NCBI GenBank assembly: GCA_944472135.2
Contig: OX235267.1
Coordinates: forward strand, 16,289,452 to 16,353,451
Origin: Trichobilharzia regenti
Lineage: Eukaryota > Platyhelminthes > Trematoda > Strigeidida > Schistosomatidae
Direction: 5' to 3'
DNA: 64,000 nucleotides
Shown one piece after another: positions 43,560 through 54,584 of the stretch. The notes under the pieces were generated by a model. It had not been told where the DNA came from and made no database searches. It saw only the letters and a list, made by a program, of their open reading frames with translations. Position 1 is the first letter of the stretch; the number at the start of each line of letters is the position of its first letter. A program made the translations under genes and the position numbers.

Positions 43560-44720
43560 GATAGAAGTTCAATAATAACTGAATTCAATGAAGTACATTT
43601 AGCTAAGAGGAATCCCAAAACATAATCGCCTTCTTGGATATCCTCCTTACAAGAAAACCAGAGAGTAGCATAAAAAGAAATTTGCATAGAAAAAGTACTT
43701 GGACAGGACAACAATGTTATACACATTTTCACAGATTCGTTCTTCTCAAGTACAAAAGAAATTTAGTAAAGACCCTCAGCCACATGGTTAGAGCTATATG
43801 CTCAGAAAAGATAACTGAAGATGAATTAAGCATTGTATATGATACTTTGATTGAAAATAGCTATCCCGACAAATTTATCAAGAAACACATGACAAAGAAA
43901 GCGGAAAATAACTGCCTACTATCTGTGAACAAGAAGGCCTTATATATGTACGACTGCAATTCAACGGCGATATATCAAGTAAAATAATTACGAAGAAATT
44001 AAGAAAATCAGTTCAAAGAACCATTAATGCTGGCGAACTACACGTCTTATTCGCTACACGACCAATGGTGATTCCTCAGCTGAAAGATGAAGTACCTAGA
44101 CTAGACTAGCCACTTTCAAAACTATCTACCAATTCAACTGTCCATGTAATGGGAGCGAGTTATATCGTTCATTCCTCTAGGAACTTGATTTTTCGTGCTC
44201 GAGAACATCTCCCAGTACGGCTAAGTAAAGGCGTGGTGAAAACTATCAACAGTTCGTTATTAGACCATCTGGTCCAAACCGGCTAGCCATAAAGCCAGTC
44301 AGCATTGAAGAATCCTTCTCTATCATCATCTACCGGGTGCTTAATAAATTGCCAAAAACATAGAGATACCATATGCTGCAAACATCAGAGGCTATTGCAA
44401 TTTGCCTCGAACAACCAGTGCTCTGTGTGTGTGCAAAAGAAGCAAGTCCAGCTGGCCATTACTACTGCCCTGGACTTCAGTAGAGACTACAAATTCATGG
44501 ATTTGTATTATTATCTTTCCTAATTTTTCTGACATTCGGCTTATTTTATGTTGACGCTACTTAACTTCAATCCATTAATATTATTGATTCGATGTCATTT
44601 AAACAACATTAATGTTGTTGTTAATAACACTTATTCATTCATTCATTCACTATAATGTATGCATAACTGAAGAGCCTGATGAAGAAGAGGTTATCGAAAA
44701 GAGTATTCCTTGTTCATTAA
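43560..44720 (+). mobile_element. Penelope-like element in stomatin intron
   Basis: In plus-strand order: ITEFNEVHLAKRNPKT, FLTRKPESSIKRNLHRKSTW, LIENSYPDKFIKKHM (linker block), LFATRPMVIPQLKDEVPRLD, a broken GIY-YIG (NCPCNGSELY), the C-terminal segment NSSLLDHLVQTG, and ALCVCKRSK. A hammerhead-like remnant, CCTGATGAAGAAGAGG then CGAAAAG, is at 44674-44705. Confidence 0.7.
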
Positions 44721-44724
44721 CCAT

Positions 44725-46070
44725 TCTTTTGACAATTATTATAATAATATTAAGGGGAGTAATCAAATATTAAATTATACGCCCGAAGCTGAGGTTCTAT
44801 AATCAACGATCCAATCAAAAGTCCAGCTCCACAACCTTGAAGTAGCCACTCAGAAGACGCCAGGAGTATTGATGAAGAAACAACAACATGTTCTAAAAAT
44901 AGGAGAATATTGAACCATTTATCTACTTGAAAATATTGCATGAACAACTTCTGGTTTCTCATAGGAGTGAGTACTGGTGTTCTTCAAATCAACCGGCGTC
45001 CTGCTTAAGTAATCGCGCTGCTTAAATCTCATATTCATCTAAATGTATTGTATTTATGAATTCTTAACTATACTTAGGCACATTTTTTAAATAGATTTTT
45101 ACCTAATTCTATGAATATTTTGAAGGGAATGTAGGAAGAACGTTGTAAAGTATTTGAGCGTGCTTCAGATGGTATATAATTAATGATGGGATTACTTAAA
45201 GATTCTACACATAGACTAACTATCCTACAAAGAAACTTTCTGAAAATTCTGTATAAACTCATTTTTCACAATCAAAATTTTTGAGGTTAGTGAGGAGAGA
45301 GAAGACAACGAGATTTAAAGTGGAAATTGTGCGACATATGAAAAGGAACATGATCAGCTCAGTGAGTCAAAAATGATTCCTCCTAACATTTATAGGTTGA
45401 GAACAGCTGATCGCTCTACAGTAAACCCCCATTGAAAATGGCTTTCTTTGAAGGCTTTATCACAAACATCTGTGAAAGTTGAAACCATAAAATCCATAGG
45501 TACTTCCTGTTCCCAAAATATTTCCGTATCTCAAAACTGTAATTCAATGGAGACCAATCAGCAGAAATTCTGAGAAACCATTTATCTAGTTTATTGAGAG
45601 GTACTTTTTTCACGAATGAACTTCAAATCACTCTCTCTGAACATTACCAATGATCTGAGTGAACACAAAGGATAAGTAATCAATTCACTTGCTGCAGCAG
45701 AGCTCTGTATGACGTCATGGTTTTACACGTAGGCCTCGTGTATTCTTTTCAAGTTTTGCCTTAAGCTAGACAGTGTCTAATACGGTCATAGGTGGTGGAT
45801 TTACAAAACTTGTTTGATTTTATTCAAGTATTCTGATGAATAATCTCCCATTCTAGCATTGATGAAATTTTTTATAAAAAAAGATGGTTCAGAAAAAGAG
45901 GCTGTTGTCACCGAATTCAATTTCGCTTGATGTACAGGTGAATATTTTGAAGATATTTTAATGAATGAGTTGTAATCAGAAGGGACATGGAGACCAAGGA
46001 AAATGTGATATGACGACGTAAGACATCAGAAGAAGAAGAAAAACACAAACGAAAATCGGCCTTTACTTAA
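44725..46070. other. Stretch without assigned features
   Basis: Stomatin intron. Minus-strand open frames near 44750-44962 and 45416-45613 show no recognisable domains or splice support. They may be decayed PLE coding sequence. Confidence 0.3.
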
Positions 46071-46074
46071 ATTT

Positions 46075-46240
46075 ACATTTTCCCATCGATCCACTGGACC
46101 GAAGTACTCGGTCTCAGGGTGACATGTCGGCTCCTCCTTGTGCAGATGCTTTGATGATGTCTGGTCATGAAACTTGAAGTCAATTGGTGAATGGTGACTT
46201 GCAGTGGAATCCAGGATAAAGCGCATTTCATCCTAAAAAC
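46075..46240 (-). mobile_element. Sm-alpha-like HHR-SINE, 5'-truncated
   Basis: The minus strand begins within the ribozyme (GATGAAATGCGCTTTATCCTGG) and continues TTCCACTGCAAGTCACCATTC and the tail (catcatcaaagcatctgcac). The head and CUGANGA box are missing. Confidence 0.6.
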
Positions 46241-46269
46241 AACCTATTTTTTTACATACACTACATCTA

Positions 46270-47320
46270 ATTTCTAATCATATGACTCCCTAGAAAATGA
46301 GCTTGGATACATCCAAAATACGTTGGTCCAAATAGCTTATCCTAGTAGATTTGTAAGAAGACACATTAACGCCAAGTACAATAAAGAGAAACTGACAACA
46401 GTTGAAAAGAAACAACTGTTCATGAAACTGCAATTTAATGAGGACGTGGCTAGTAAAGTCTTACATCTGAAACTATCGACAGTGATAAAACGGACTTTTA
46501 CTACCGCCACCCTTTGTTTACCATTTTCAGCCACCAATTATGACTGCTCAAGTGAAAAAAGATAAGCTATCTACCTAGCTGTGCCACTTCTATGTGTATC
46601 TATAAATTTAGTTGCTCCTGTGGAGACAGCTATATAGGGCGAACAGCTGGACAGCTTAACAAACGCATTAATGGGTATCTCTCTTCATGGTTTGGAAAAG
46701 GTCAAATAAAATCCATACGAAGTTCTATTTTGGCTCATTTGATTGATAGTGGTCACCATGTGGACAAAAATAGTGCCTTCAAAGTTATCCATCTCACTCC
46801 ATCGAGTATTTCGAATGGAATCAGGACCCGTCTTTTACACTTAACCGAAGCTATGGAAATTCGAGAGAACAATCCTAGTCTTTGCATACAACAAAAGAAG
46901 TTTGTTCTACCTATGTCTCTCCCTTGCTTGTCTAGGTGAATTCTATTCAAACCCCCCCCACACACCCTTTCTTATCTTCCATCTCCTTCGTACTTTTATG
47001 GTATTTGTTTAAACTCTGATTATCTGTCCACGTCACCTTTTAAGATTTGACCCAACTTATTTATTTATTGAATTGTCTACATATACACATATCACTGACT
47101 ACCTTCGTTATTCTTATCGCCACCTGCATAAACCTTATTATCAATATTTTGTTATCAGTATAATCATCATTATTAATTACGTTCAAAGCATTTACCACAT
47201 TATTATTATTATTATTTGATCCACAAAATCACCGTCACTGGTTAAAATTTTTTCCATATAAATCTATGCAGATTAGAGTAAAGCCTGAAGAAGATCTAAA
47301 TGAAAACAACAATATTGTTC
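46270..47320 (+). mobile_element. Penelope-like element, linker to GIY-YIG and terminus
   Basis: The frame at 46323-46565 has YPSRFVRRHINAKYNKEKL (linker). The frame at 46592-46939 has IYKFSCSCGDSYIGRTAGQLNK (GIY-YIG core), SIRSSILAHLIDSGHH, FKVIHL, and IRTRLLHLTEAMEIRENNPSLCIQ. A hammerhead-like remnant CCTGAAGAAGATCTAAATG then AAAAC is at about 47286-47312, 340 bases after the stop. Confidence 0.75.
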
Positions 47321-47849
47321 GCTTATATGTCTTGTTCTAATCCCATGTAATCTTGTATCTAAGCCCCCTGGTAATCTCTGTTCACTTGTTCAAACTATCA
47401 TGTCAAGTTAACAGTTATTATTATAACCTCTAACCTCATTTGTATAGCTTCTTTTGAAAATGAAATCACTGAAAAGATGGTTGGCTGTCTTTGCTGAACT
47501 TCTTGTTCTTATCTCTCTAGATGTCCATGTTTAATTATAAGCGAATAAAATGTCTAGAGTTTAAGTAAGAGGCTGAATTTATACCGATATCAACTGGTGA
47601 CCCGAAGCGTTGCCTACTACTAGACTATTAAAGGTGAACTAACACAGAGGTTGTAATTTAACTTCATGGTCAAGGTTTCGATTCGACAATTTTGGGATCT
47701 AGGCATTGATTGTTTCCTTTGTTTCAAAGTGAAGTAATATTTAAAGTAGTATGAGAATTTCGACTAACAACGATAACTGTGCATGATCCCAGGTTTTCAA
47801 GTGTTTTAAACTATTGTAACGATAGAAGACAAGGGACAGGCAACATATC

Positions 47850-48160
47850 GTTTTTTGGGGGATTTTAAGAAATTTTTATAGATTTTTATGTACATTATTG
47901 TTCATTATTATTAGCAGAGAAACAGTGTCTTATGATTGGTTGTTTTATCACTGAAAGTTATTCTGTCATCTCTTTGTGCTCGTTTCTTAATAGTCCGGTG
48001 ATATATATGTGCAAATCGTATCCATCCACGCAAAGTCTGCTACTTTGGTTGTTGAGTTCCTCAAGGTTAGGCTTTCTTATTGTTTTATCTCGTGACCCCG
48101 ATTTGGGGTCTACCAATTTTGGCTTACAGACATCTCTCACCCACTATGAGGAGTAGGCTA
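47850..48160 (-). repeat. Repeat family F, copy 1, with conserved short reading frame
   Basis: The minus strand encodes VCKPKLVDPKSGSRDKTIRK, then PNLEELNNQSSRLCVDGYDL, HIYITGLLRNEHKEM and QPIIRHCFSANNNE. It is the inverted relative of 50010-50340. The function is unknown. It could be the C-terminal end of a retrotransposon polyprotein. Confidence 0.5.
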
Positions 48161-48299
48161 TAATCTCAGTGAAAATGTCCGCTGAATAAAATGAAGATAT
48201 AGACCACTAAGGATTTCCTTAGGATGAAATATAATCCATATTTCACTTTGAGCCGAAATAAAAAATAAGCGACATCCAAGCTGATTCTAATATTTGGTT

Positions 48300-48855
48300 A
48301 TCTGAATAAAATGAAAGCGAAAATTCAGAGAAACGAGACTTCTTTCATGCCAAAAGAGAAACTATTTGCAAATCTTGATTTTAAGAATGACTTAACCTGT
48401 CATGTTCTAAAGGGAAGAATTTCAACATCTTCGCAGTAACTGTAAGAATAGTATTTTCCAGTCCTTTAGTGATCTACACAAGCCTGAAAGAAAATATCTT
48501 GAATCTGACCACTTCAATGTGTATATATCAGTTCACGTGTTCTTGTGGAGTCAGATATATTGGTCGTTTGATGCGTATCCTGGATAAATGAGTTTAAGAA
48601 CACTATCCCGCGTGGCTGCTGAAAGATTTTAGTGTCTCCATAAGGATTGAGGTAATCTAACACAACGTCGACTCATTCTATCTGAACCAGCTCTGACTTA
48701 AAATTGATTCACAAATTGAACAGCAATCTGGCAAAAACAACGCTTTTTCACTTATTTAGTATTCCTGAAACTGTTGACATTCAGACAGAGAAACTGGGGT
48801 TATGGATACAAAAGAAAATCACTAAACCAAGTCTACTAATATGGTAACAATCCTT
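48300..48855 (+). mobile_element. Penelope-like element, highly decayed
   Basis: A frame near 48520-48590 reads YQFTCSCGVRYIGRLMRI, a GIY-YIG core remnant. Flanking blocks are eroded. Confidence 0.55.
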
Positions 48856-48884
48856 TTGATTTTCTAACAGCTTGACTATTGAAG

Positions 48885-49030
48885 TCAGATAGTGGATGGT
48901 GAATAGAAGCGGAATCCAGGATAAAGCGCATTTCGTCCTATTTGGCACTCGTCAGCTAACTGGATGTACCTGCATGCCCCAGTGAGTGATGGAGTTCCCA
49001 CTGCTGCTGAATATTCAAGGCTTATAGTTT
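48885..49030 (-). mobile_element. Sm-alpha-like HHR-SINE, 3' and head truncated
   Basis: The minus strand holds the region before the ribozyme (TCACTGGGGCATGCAGGTACATCC), the ribozyme and the start of the tail (tattcaccatccac). The tRNA-like head is missing. Confidence 0.6.
48911..48965 (-). ncRNA. Hammerhead ribozyme (Sm-alpha type), catalytic positions intact
   Basis: CUGACGA, GAAA and the cleavage triplet AUC are present, with CTGGATTCC following. Stem I can form with CCAG or TTAG. Stem II GTGCC/GGAC has one mismatch. Of the Sm-alpha copies here it is the one most likely to have kept activity, though weakened. Confidence 0.7.
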
Positions 49031-49034
49031 ACGA

Positions 49035-49625
49035 CCCCATATTCTAACCGAAGAGTAAGGAATAAACAGGAAAGAACTTATTGGTCATATTATTGAAACT
49101 TCTCAACAGTAAACTGTCTTCCTCGCCTTTGACTTTTAGGCACAGTTACTAGGTAAAGACAATCAAAATATTTGATTGTCATTGTCTTTATAAGCGTTAA
49201 CTTTACAAGTAAGGATTTCTGATTATTACACAAAAATGTTTAACATCAAAGTGTACTTGCAGAGTAATTCGTTCAGTATGCAATAGATGAAAACCCTTGA
49301 ACCTACATTTCTAACTTATCAACCCGCATCAACAAGGCGTATCCACAGCTTCTAAGCAGAACAGTCCTCCTGATTCATTTGAACTTATATCATACAGTAC
49401 TTGATCAGAGATATCGCCACCAAGTTTGGAGGTCACAGTTTCTACAGATTGTCTCCAGCTACCTGGGGTCGGCTAAAAATGTACCGGGATAATGAGTCAT
49501 CCAAATCACATATATGATGTGGATTACACCTTGGTGACAGGTCAATAAAATATAAATTACTTGTCAGATCACATGATAAAAATATTTATACTTACTTCTA
49601 AGCGTTAGTTTCTAGGGAATTTATT
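49035..49625. other. Unassigned intronic stretch
   Basis: No domain, SINE or splice-supported exon was seen. A direct/inverted motif around gacaatcaaaatatttgattgtc (49160-49185) is a short perfect hairpin. Confidence 0.3.
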
Positions 49626-49629
49626 GGTT

Positions 49630-49835
49630 TCATGTTTGATGGGGGCTTGACGTCAGTCAGAGAATGATTGAAAACCTATACAGTACTGAAGAACTACTCC
49701 TTCTTAGTTTATAGTCTTCAACAGTACTCACTCACGAATCGACCCATCAGGGATCGAACGCAAGACATTCAGGTTACTAGGTGAGATCATTGACTATTCA
49801 GGTTCTGGGAAGATATCCGATGGCTGTAATTGCAA
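49630..49835 (-). mobile_element. HHR-SINE family B, degenerate
   Basis: The minus strand has a ribozyme remnant (GAGTACTGTTGAAGACT then TTCAGTACTG) and a head with a GGTTCGATCCC-like B box (complement near 49750). GAAAC is lost. Confidence 0.5.
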
Positions 49836-50004
49836 TTAGATGTTGTGATCAGTCTGGGTAGGGAGAGGGACAAGACAAACACTCATCTATGACAATGGAC
49901 TGAAGCGGTGTTATTTTACTGCGAATTGACAAAATCCGTCTCAGTGGGCTGATTGGTTCAGAATCTGGCCTCGTAACCTAAAGACGCTGCGTTCAGTCCC
50001 TGAT

Positions 50005-50345
50005 GAGGTCATAGTGTGGTGAGAGCTGTCTGCAAACTAAAATTGACAGGCAACAATTTACGTCATTTTCTATGTCCCAAATTGGAGTCACGATATAAAA
50101 CAAGAATAAAGCCTAACCATGAGGACTCAAAAACCAATAGTAGCAGACTTTGTGTGGATGGATACGATTCACAGATATATATCATCGGACTGTCTAAGAA
50201 ACGACCACAAAGAGATGACAGAATAACCTTCATCAGGAAACAACCAATCATAAGACACTGTTTCTCTGCTAATAATAATGAATAATAATGTACATAAAAA
50301 TCTATAAATATATCTCTTGAATTCCTCAATAAACGATCTGACTCT
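50005..50345 (+). repeat. Repeat family F, copy 2, with conserved short reading frame
   Basis: Plus strand 50016-50285 encodes VCKLKLTGNNLRHFLCPKLE, SSRLCVDGYDSQIYIIGLSK, then RRPQRDD and QPIIRHCFSANNNE. It shares the peptide and the following untranslated sequence (taataataatgaataataatgtacataaaaatctat) with copy 1 in inverted orientation. Confidence 0.5.
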
Positions 50346-50689
50346 TGTCTTCTGACGTGTCAGCTGCTATTATTCCAGCTGCTAAAGAAGTTTCCTCAAA
50401 TAAAGAGGATAAAAGGTTTCTTGCCATTTTTGCTGCTGAGTTTCCACTGAGTCACAGATTTACAGTCCCAGAAGCTCTTTGAACGCAGTAAGTCTGTGTG
50501 GCTTTAGTGGTGTAGACTTCATGGATTTTTTCGCTTTCTTTATTACCTAACTTCTATCTAAAACTTACATTGTTAATGATACAACTTTGGAAACATTCTT
50601 TCTGTTATTCATATGAACTGTGATCAAGATTTGACTAAATGGTTCCAAAATATTTGGGCGCCGAGTGAGAAGTAGACATCCGTAAAAAA

Positions 50690-51060
50690 TTATACTTGTA
50701 AAATCTATCGAAACTGAAATGATTAATTCCAATATGAGGGTCAAATTTTGATCACAGTTCATACAATTATGTTTATTATAATAAAGGTTTTTGTATTTCC
50801 CAATGAATGAAAAACAAAACGATATTGTTTTTACTGACGTTTCGCTATTTAATGTTAATTGCTTTATTAAAGTATTATTATTATACATGTTGATACCTGT
50901 TTCATGACTCATATCATTGGACAACGTTTTTAAAATCAAGAGATGTCCTTTTTGTATATAAATCTCTGTTGTGTGATTTAGATTAATTTTCCTGAAGAAG
51001 TTCAGGCCAGATTCCTGAACGAAAAGTTGGAATTAATCATTTCAATTTCGTTGAGATTTT

Positions 51061-51065
<5 letters not shown>
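50690..51065. mobile_element. PLE terminal fragments with inverted ends and a hammerhead
   Basis: 50770-50890 is a minus-strand PLE terminus like that at 20388-20427 and 21336-21400. 50694-50733 and 51027-51064 are inverted repeats (acttgtaaaatctatcgaaac and its complement). The hammerhead at 50981-51038 lies between them. Confidence 0.5.
50981..51038 (+). ncRNA. Hammerhead ribozyme of PLE type, strong stems I and II
   Basis: Stem I pairs GATTAATTTTC with GGAATTAATC. CUGAAGA follows at 50992-50998. Stem II GTTCAGG/CCTGAAC (51000-51006 and 51014-51020) is a perfect 7-bp stem. Next come GAAA (51021-51024), a two-base loop within a minimal stem III, and a cleavage triplet GUU before GG. One extra A sits between CUGAAGA and stem II. 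This matches the minimal stem III hammerheads described for PLEs, which work best as dimers. Confidence 0.65.

Positions 51066-51094
<29 letters not shown>
51064..51094. repeat. (TA)n microsatellite
   Basis: 31 bases of alternating TA directly after the PLE-type inverted end. Another TA run is at 51980-52003. Confidence 0.9.
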
Positions 51095-51095
<1 letters not shown>

Positions 51096-51266
51096 TTGGC
51101 TTGATGTGGGTCACTAGGAAAGGCCATATCTGAAATCAACATTTTTAAGTCAGCGGCTGTATAGGTAAAAGTTTTAATTCCTCATGTCTGGACTTAGTTT
51201 ACGTTGTGGATAAGAAATAACCTCATTGGAGAAGACATTGATTGAACACTAGTAACTAGTGTGATG

Positions 51267-51500
51267 GTGCGTCGGTGGCACAGCGGTTAGCATGCTCGTC
51301 GGCCATGCACATGGTCCGGGGTTCAATCCCCGGCCGACGCACTCCTTTACCTCGCTAAGCCAACAATAAGATATGTGGAGAGGAAAGGTTGGGCATGAGG
51401 CCAGCAACCCCATCCTGTAAAAATAAACACTGCTATAGGAACTTCAAGCCTCCAGGTTGAAGCCCTATGTTCCACTGGGAACGGGAAGGAAATAAAATAA
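51267..51500 (+). mobile_element. tRNA-derived SINE, family A2, with 13-bp target duplication
   Basis: Head with TGGCACAGCGG (A box) and GGTTCAATCCC (B box, one change), A2 body, and RTE-like end (ctatgttccactgggaac). Flanked by aactagtgtgatg at 51254-51266 and 51501-51513. A recent-looking insertion. Confidence 0.85.
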
Positions 51501-51509
51501 AACTAGTGT

Positions 51510-51836
51510 GATGTGTCTAGTCCTTCTAACTTTGGTGCAGACTGAGTTCTATCAGTCAGTTTTGTAATGTGGCCACCATTCTAGGAAGCTCATCATCACG
51601 GTGTACATTGATTTGATGATATTAGACGGTTGGAAGCAATCGGCAGAATGCTCACTGGTAATGTCTCTGACTGCAGGCGGCACTGGGTGACGTGGGTTGG
51701 AATCTCAGAAAGAATATGAGTTTCTTCAAGGTGGCTGCAGATACGCCTTGCTGACTAGTGATTACCTGCCAACCACCATGAAACCTACATAACTCAGTGC
51801 TTTCTTTGGCCGATTGCCTCTAACCATCTAATATCA
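51510..51836 (+). repeat. Repeat family C copy
   Basis: The outer part is at 51510-51615 and the inner part at 51616-51836. The inner part has inverted ends: gatattagacggttggaagc at 51616 and a complement ending taaccatctaatatc at 51836, about 27 bp with three mismatches. Confidence 0.5.
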
Positions 51837-52194
51837 AAAAATCAATGGAGAAAACTTGTTTAACCTTGAGTCAGTTGCCAACCAATTTATTATCCTCTGA
51901 CATGCGTGAACTTTACTGTGGCTTAGAATGTAAAAATGTGATGTGGATTTTCTTAGAAAGCATACATTACCCAGAACTTTATATATATATATATATATAT
52001 ATAAACGGGATTGTGCAGCTAAAGAGTAGTATCACCAAAAAATTCTTTCATGTAACTCCAAAGGGACTCATATGCCTTTTGTTTTTAGGCTTATTTATAT
52101 TTCCCGTTAACCGATCTCACCGGTCTCAAATCCTCAGTCTTTGTTTACATATCACTTTGTAGTATGGATGTTTGAACAACGTTTGAGGACTAAC

Positions 52195-52470
52195 TTAATG
52201 CTTTTTGGTTGATAGTGACTAGCACTGGAATCCAGGATGAGAATTTCATCTTATTTGGTATTTGTCAGATGAATGTACCCGCATTACCTATGAGTGGTGT
52301 TACTACTGAGACTTGAACCCTGGAAATCTTAGCCTTCAAAGCCTAGTAGGCAAAGTCTTGTCATTTGAAATGATCACTGCAGGGTTCGAGTCCCAGTGGG
52401 GATATCGTTTCACTTCCCGACTCAAGAGTCTCAAATAGGATGAAATGTGCGTCTTGAATCGACAGACACA
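52195..52470. mobile_element. Sm-alpha-like HHR-SINE, inverted pair
   Basis: 52200-52330 is a minus copy with a ribozyme remnant (CTGACAAATACC, GATGAAATTC, ATCCTGGATTCC) and half a head. 52340-52460 is a plus copy with GGTTCGAGTCC, ACTCAAGAGTCTCAAATAGGATGAAATGTGCGTC. Both CUGANGA boxes are mutated. Confidence 0.55.
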
Positions 52471-52509
52471 CAGAAAAAAATCACACTACTAACAAGATGA
52501 ATGACTCAC

Positions 52510-53103
52510 TTTAATTCCCCAATCACCTGTAGCTTCATCTAGCAGATTTGCCAACTTTTCATCAATTTGATCCCGATTTGTTAATAATTCAGATAATTCA
52601 TAAGTTCCCAATACTGAACGTAATGAACTGACAGCTAATAACTCCGCCGATCTCTTGGCATTTTCAACACGTAATAAAGCAGCAGCTGGTTCGATGACTC
52701 GCATAAATACAATAGCATCAACAGTTACAGTGACTGCATCACTTGTTAATATTTCTTGTGGTGGAATATTCACTGTTTGTGTACGTAAATCTATCGAGAT
52801 CATTTGATCAGCGCATGGCATTACAAATTGTAGTCCAGCGCCTAAAACATATTTTCCACCAGAACGTTTTAACTTGCCAAAACGTAAGATAACAGCTCGT
52901 TCATAGGTTTTAACAGTACGTATTGCAAAAAATATTGTTATTGGAAAGGTACAAATCAATAAGATGACTAATAGAGCAAGTAATAATCCACCTCCAAAAC
53001 CTATGCCTTCTTCTTCTGGTTCCCATTGTCCTTCACGTTTTTTTCTACTTGGTTGTTCAATGTTTACAACTTCAACATTTGATAATTCTCTACTAATCGA
53101 CAT
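52510..53103 (-). CDS. Stomatin-like SPFH membrane protein, exon 1
   Basis: Encodes residues 1-198. Stomatins are oligomeric, cholesterol-associated proteins that insert a hairpin into the inner leaflet of the plasma membrane and modulate channels. A polar N terminus (1-33) precedes a hydrophobic hairpin (about 36-61, GFGGGLLLALLVILLICTF). The SPFH domain follows: YERAVILRFGKL, GAGLQFVMPCADQMISIDLR, QEILTSDAVTVTVDA, RSVLGTYELSELLTNRDQID. The donor is AAA|GTGAGT. Joined in phase 0 to exon 2 (43232-43525), the product is 295 residues, the usual stomatin length, so the coding region is complete. A 5' untranslated exon is possible upstream (TTTTACAG acceptor near 53145). Confidence 0.93.
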
Positions 53104-53520
53104 TATAATTTCAAAAAAAAATGTGAATTATTCTGCCTACTGTAAAATGTATTAATCAACTAACCAATCACAATTTTCTATTAAAGTGAACAAAACATAC
53201 TTTTACCTGATTGGTTCTTTACTGACCAACTGGTCAGTAATTTTAATGTAACCAATAGTAAACTAGTGAAGGATATTTGTTGCGATGACAACGTAATTCA
53301 GAACTTGGTTACGTATAAATGCTGAAGATTATTTACTTTATTATAAAATGCAGCTACTAAAAATCTAATGAATGTATTAACCTATGGAATGGTAGATTAA
53401 TGCCTCACCTGTGCATTAATTCAGGCGATATCTTATAAAAAATAAGTTTGAATACTGGAAAGAAAACTTTGGAAAACTGATGTAGCTAGCTCTATATGCT
53501 AAACAACCAACACAAAATGA
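53104..53520. promoter_or_regulatory. Region upstream of the stomatin-like gene
   Basis: AT-rich, non-repetitive sequence next to the start codon. It includes a T-rich tract followed by AG that could act as a splice or trans-splice acceptor on the minus strand. The promoter cannot be pinpointed. Confidence 0.3.
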
Positions 53521-53539
53521 AGGTTATCAGATGATTATT

Positions 53540-54320
53540 TGAAAACGGTCTAAGTTTACAAGATATTTGAGACGTTGTGTCACTACGTGCCACGAATCAG
53601 CCAACAAGAATCAACTTAAATGGGCAAAATCTGGAAGAAGCAATCTCCTTTACCCACTCACCTATCTGGGTAGCATCGTTTCAACTACAGGCGTATGGAG
53701 CTGATGAGGATATCAAGGCGAGGATCCGAAAAGCAAAACAAGCCTTCAGTACTCTTAAGTCTGTGTGGAGGTTAACAGTACATGAAAATGAAAACAAGAT
53801 CCAGATTTTGAACTCCAATGTGATGTCAGTGCTACTTACACTACGTACGGATCAGAGACTTGGCGCCGTGCCGCGTCACGAAAGGCACTTCGAACGAACT
53901 AAAGACCTTCATCAACAGCTGTCTTCGCTAAATACTCAAAATGAGATGGCGGGTCAGAAAAGATCAGCAACAGGGAGAGATCTCTGACAGTGAGAAAGCC
54001 AAACAGGAACCGATTGTGCAAGAAATGTTTAGGAAAAAATGGAGGTGGATTGGAGGCCATACTCTGAGAAAACAAATCATCAAGTGACATCACACACCAG
54101 CCCATTGCTGGAGTGGAACCTGAATAGGAAACGGCGAGTTGTTCATCAGTGTGAGGATGATATGGAGGAGGTCATGTGAAGAGGAGATGAAGGCTTGTGG
54201 GTAGACGTGCAGCCTAGCGAAAACATTGGCAAAGAGCCCAAGGTAATGTAGACGTATGGCGGAAGCCCAATGTTCCTCTAGGAACTAAAAGAAGCAATAA
54301 TAATAATTCCAGTTTTTACA
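53540..54320 (+). mobile_element. RTE LINE 3' part
   Basis: Contains the connector (GQNLEEAISFTHSP, then ADEDIKARIRKAKQAFSTLKSVW), then the LWS-like tail ending at cccaatgttcctctaggaac plus ATA repeats (54268-54310). A subfamily distinct from the CAGT-expanded copies. Confidence 0.65.
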
Positions 54321-54584
54321 ATTTCCGGTGACACCTCAGTTGTCAGACTTTGTGTATTTAATTCAATATAATTTATTGCAATGTCTCATCATCATTCTCA
54401 CCTTGTTGCATCATGTCTTCATGACCAACTAATCTTATGTATTCTACACTTACCCACTCAGAAGATGTATGCATTCCATAAAGTACGTAACCTACTTAGT
54501 TGCTTGATATTTAACTAGGATTAAGATCACAAATATTTTTGTTGCGGTTCACATCATAATTTTTTCAGGACATATAAATGAATA

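Noticed and set aside
43634..43987. Independent protein-coding gene of 117 codons
   Set aside because: It is part of a PLE, colinear with the minus-strand PLE at 40.3-41.6 kb.
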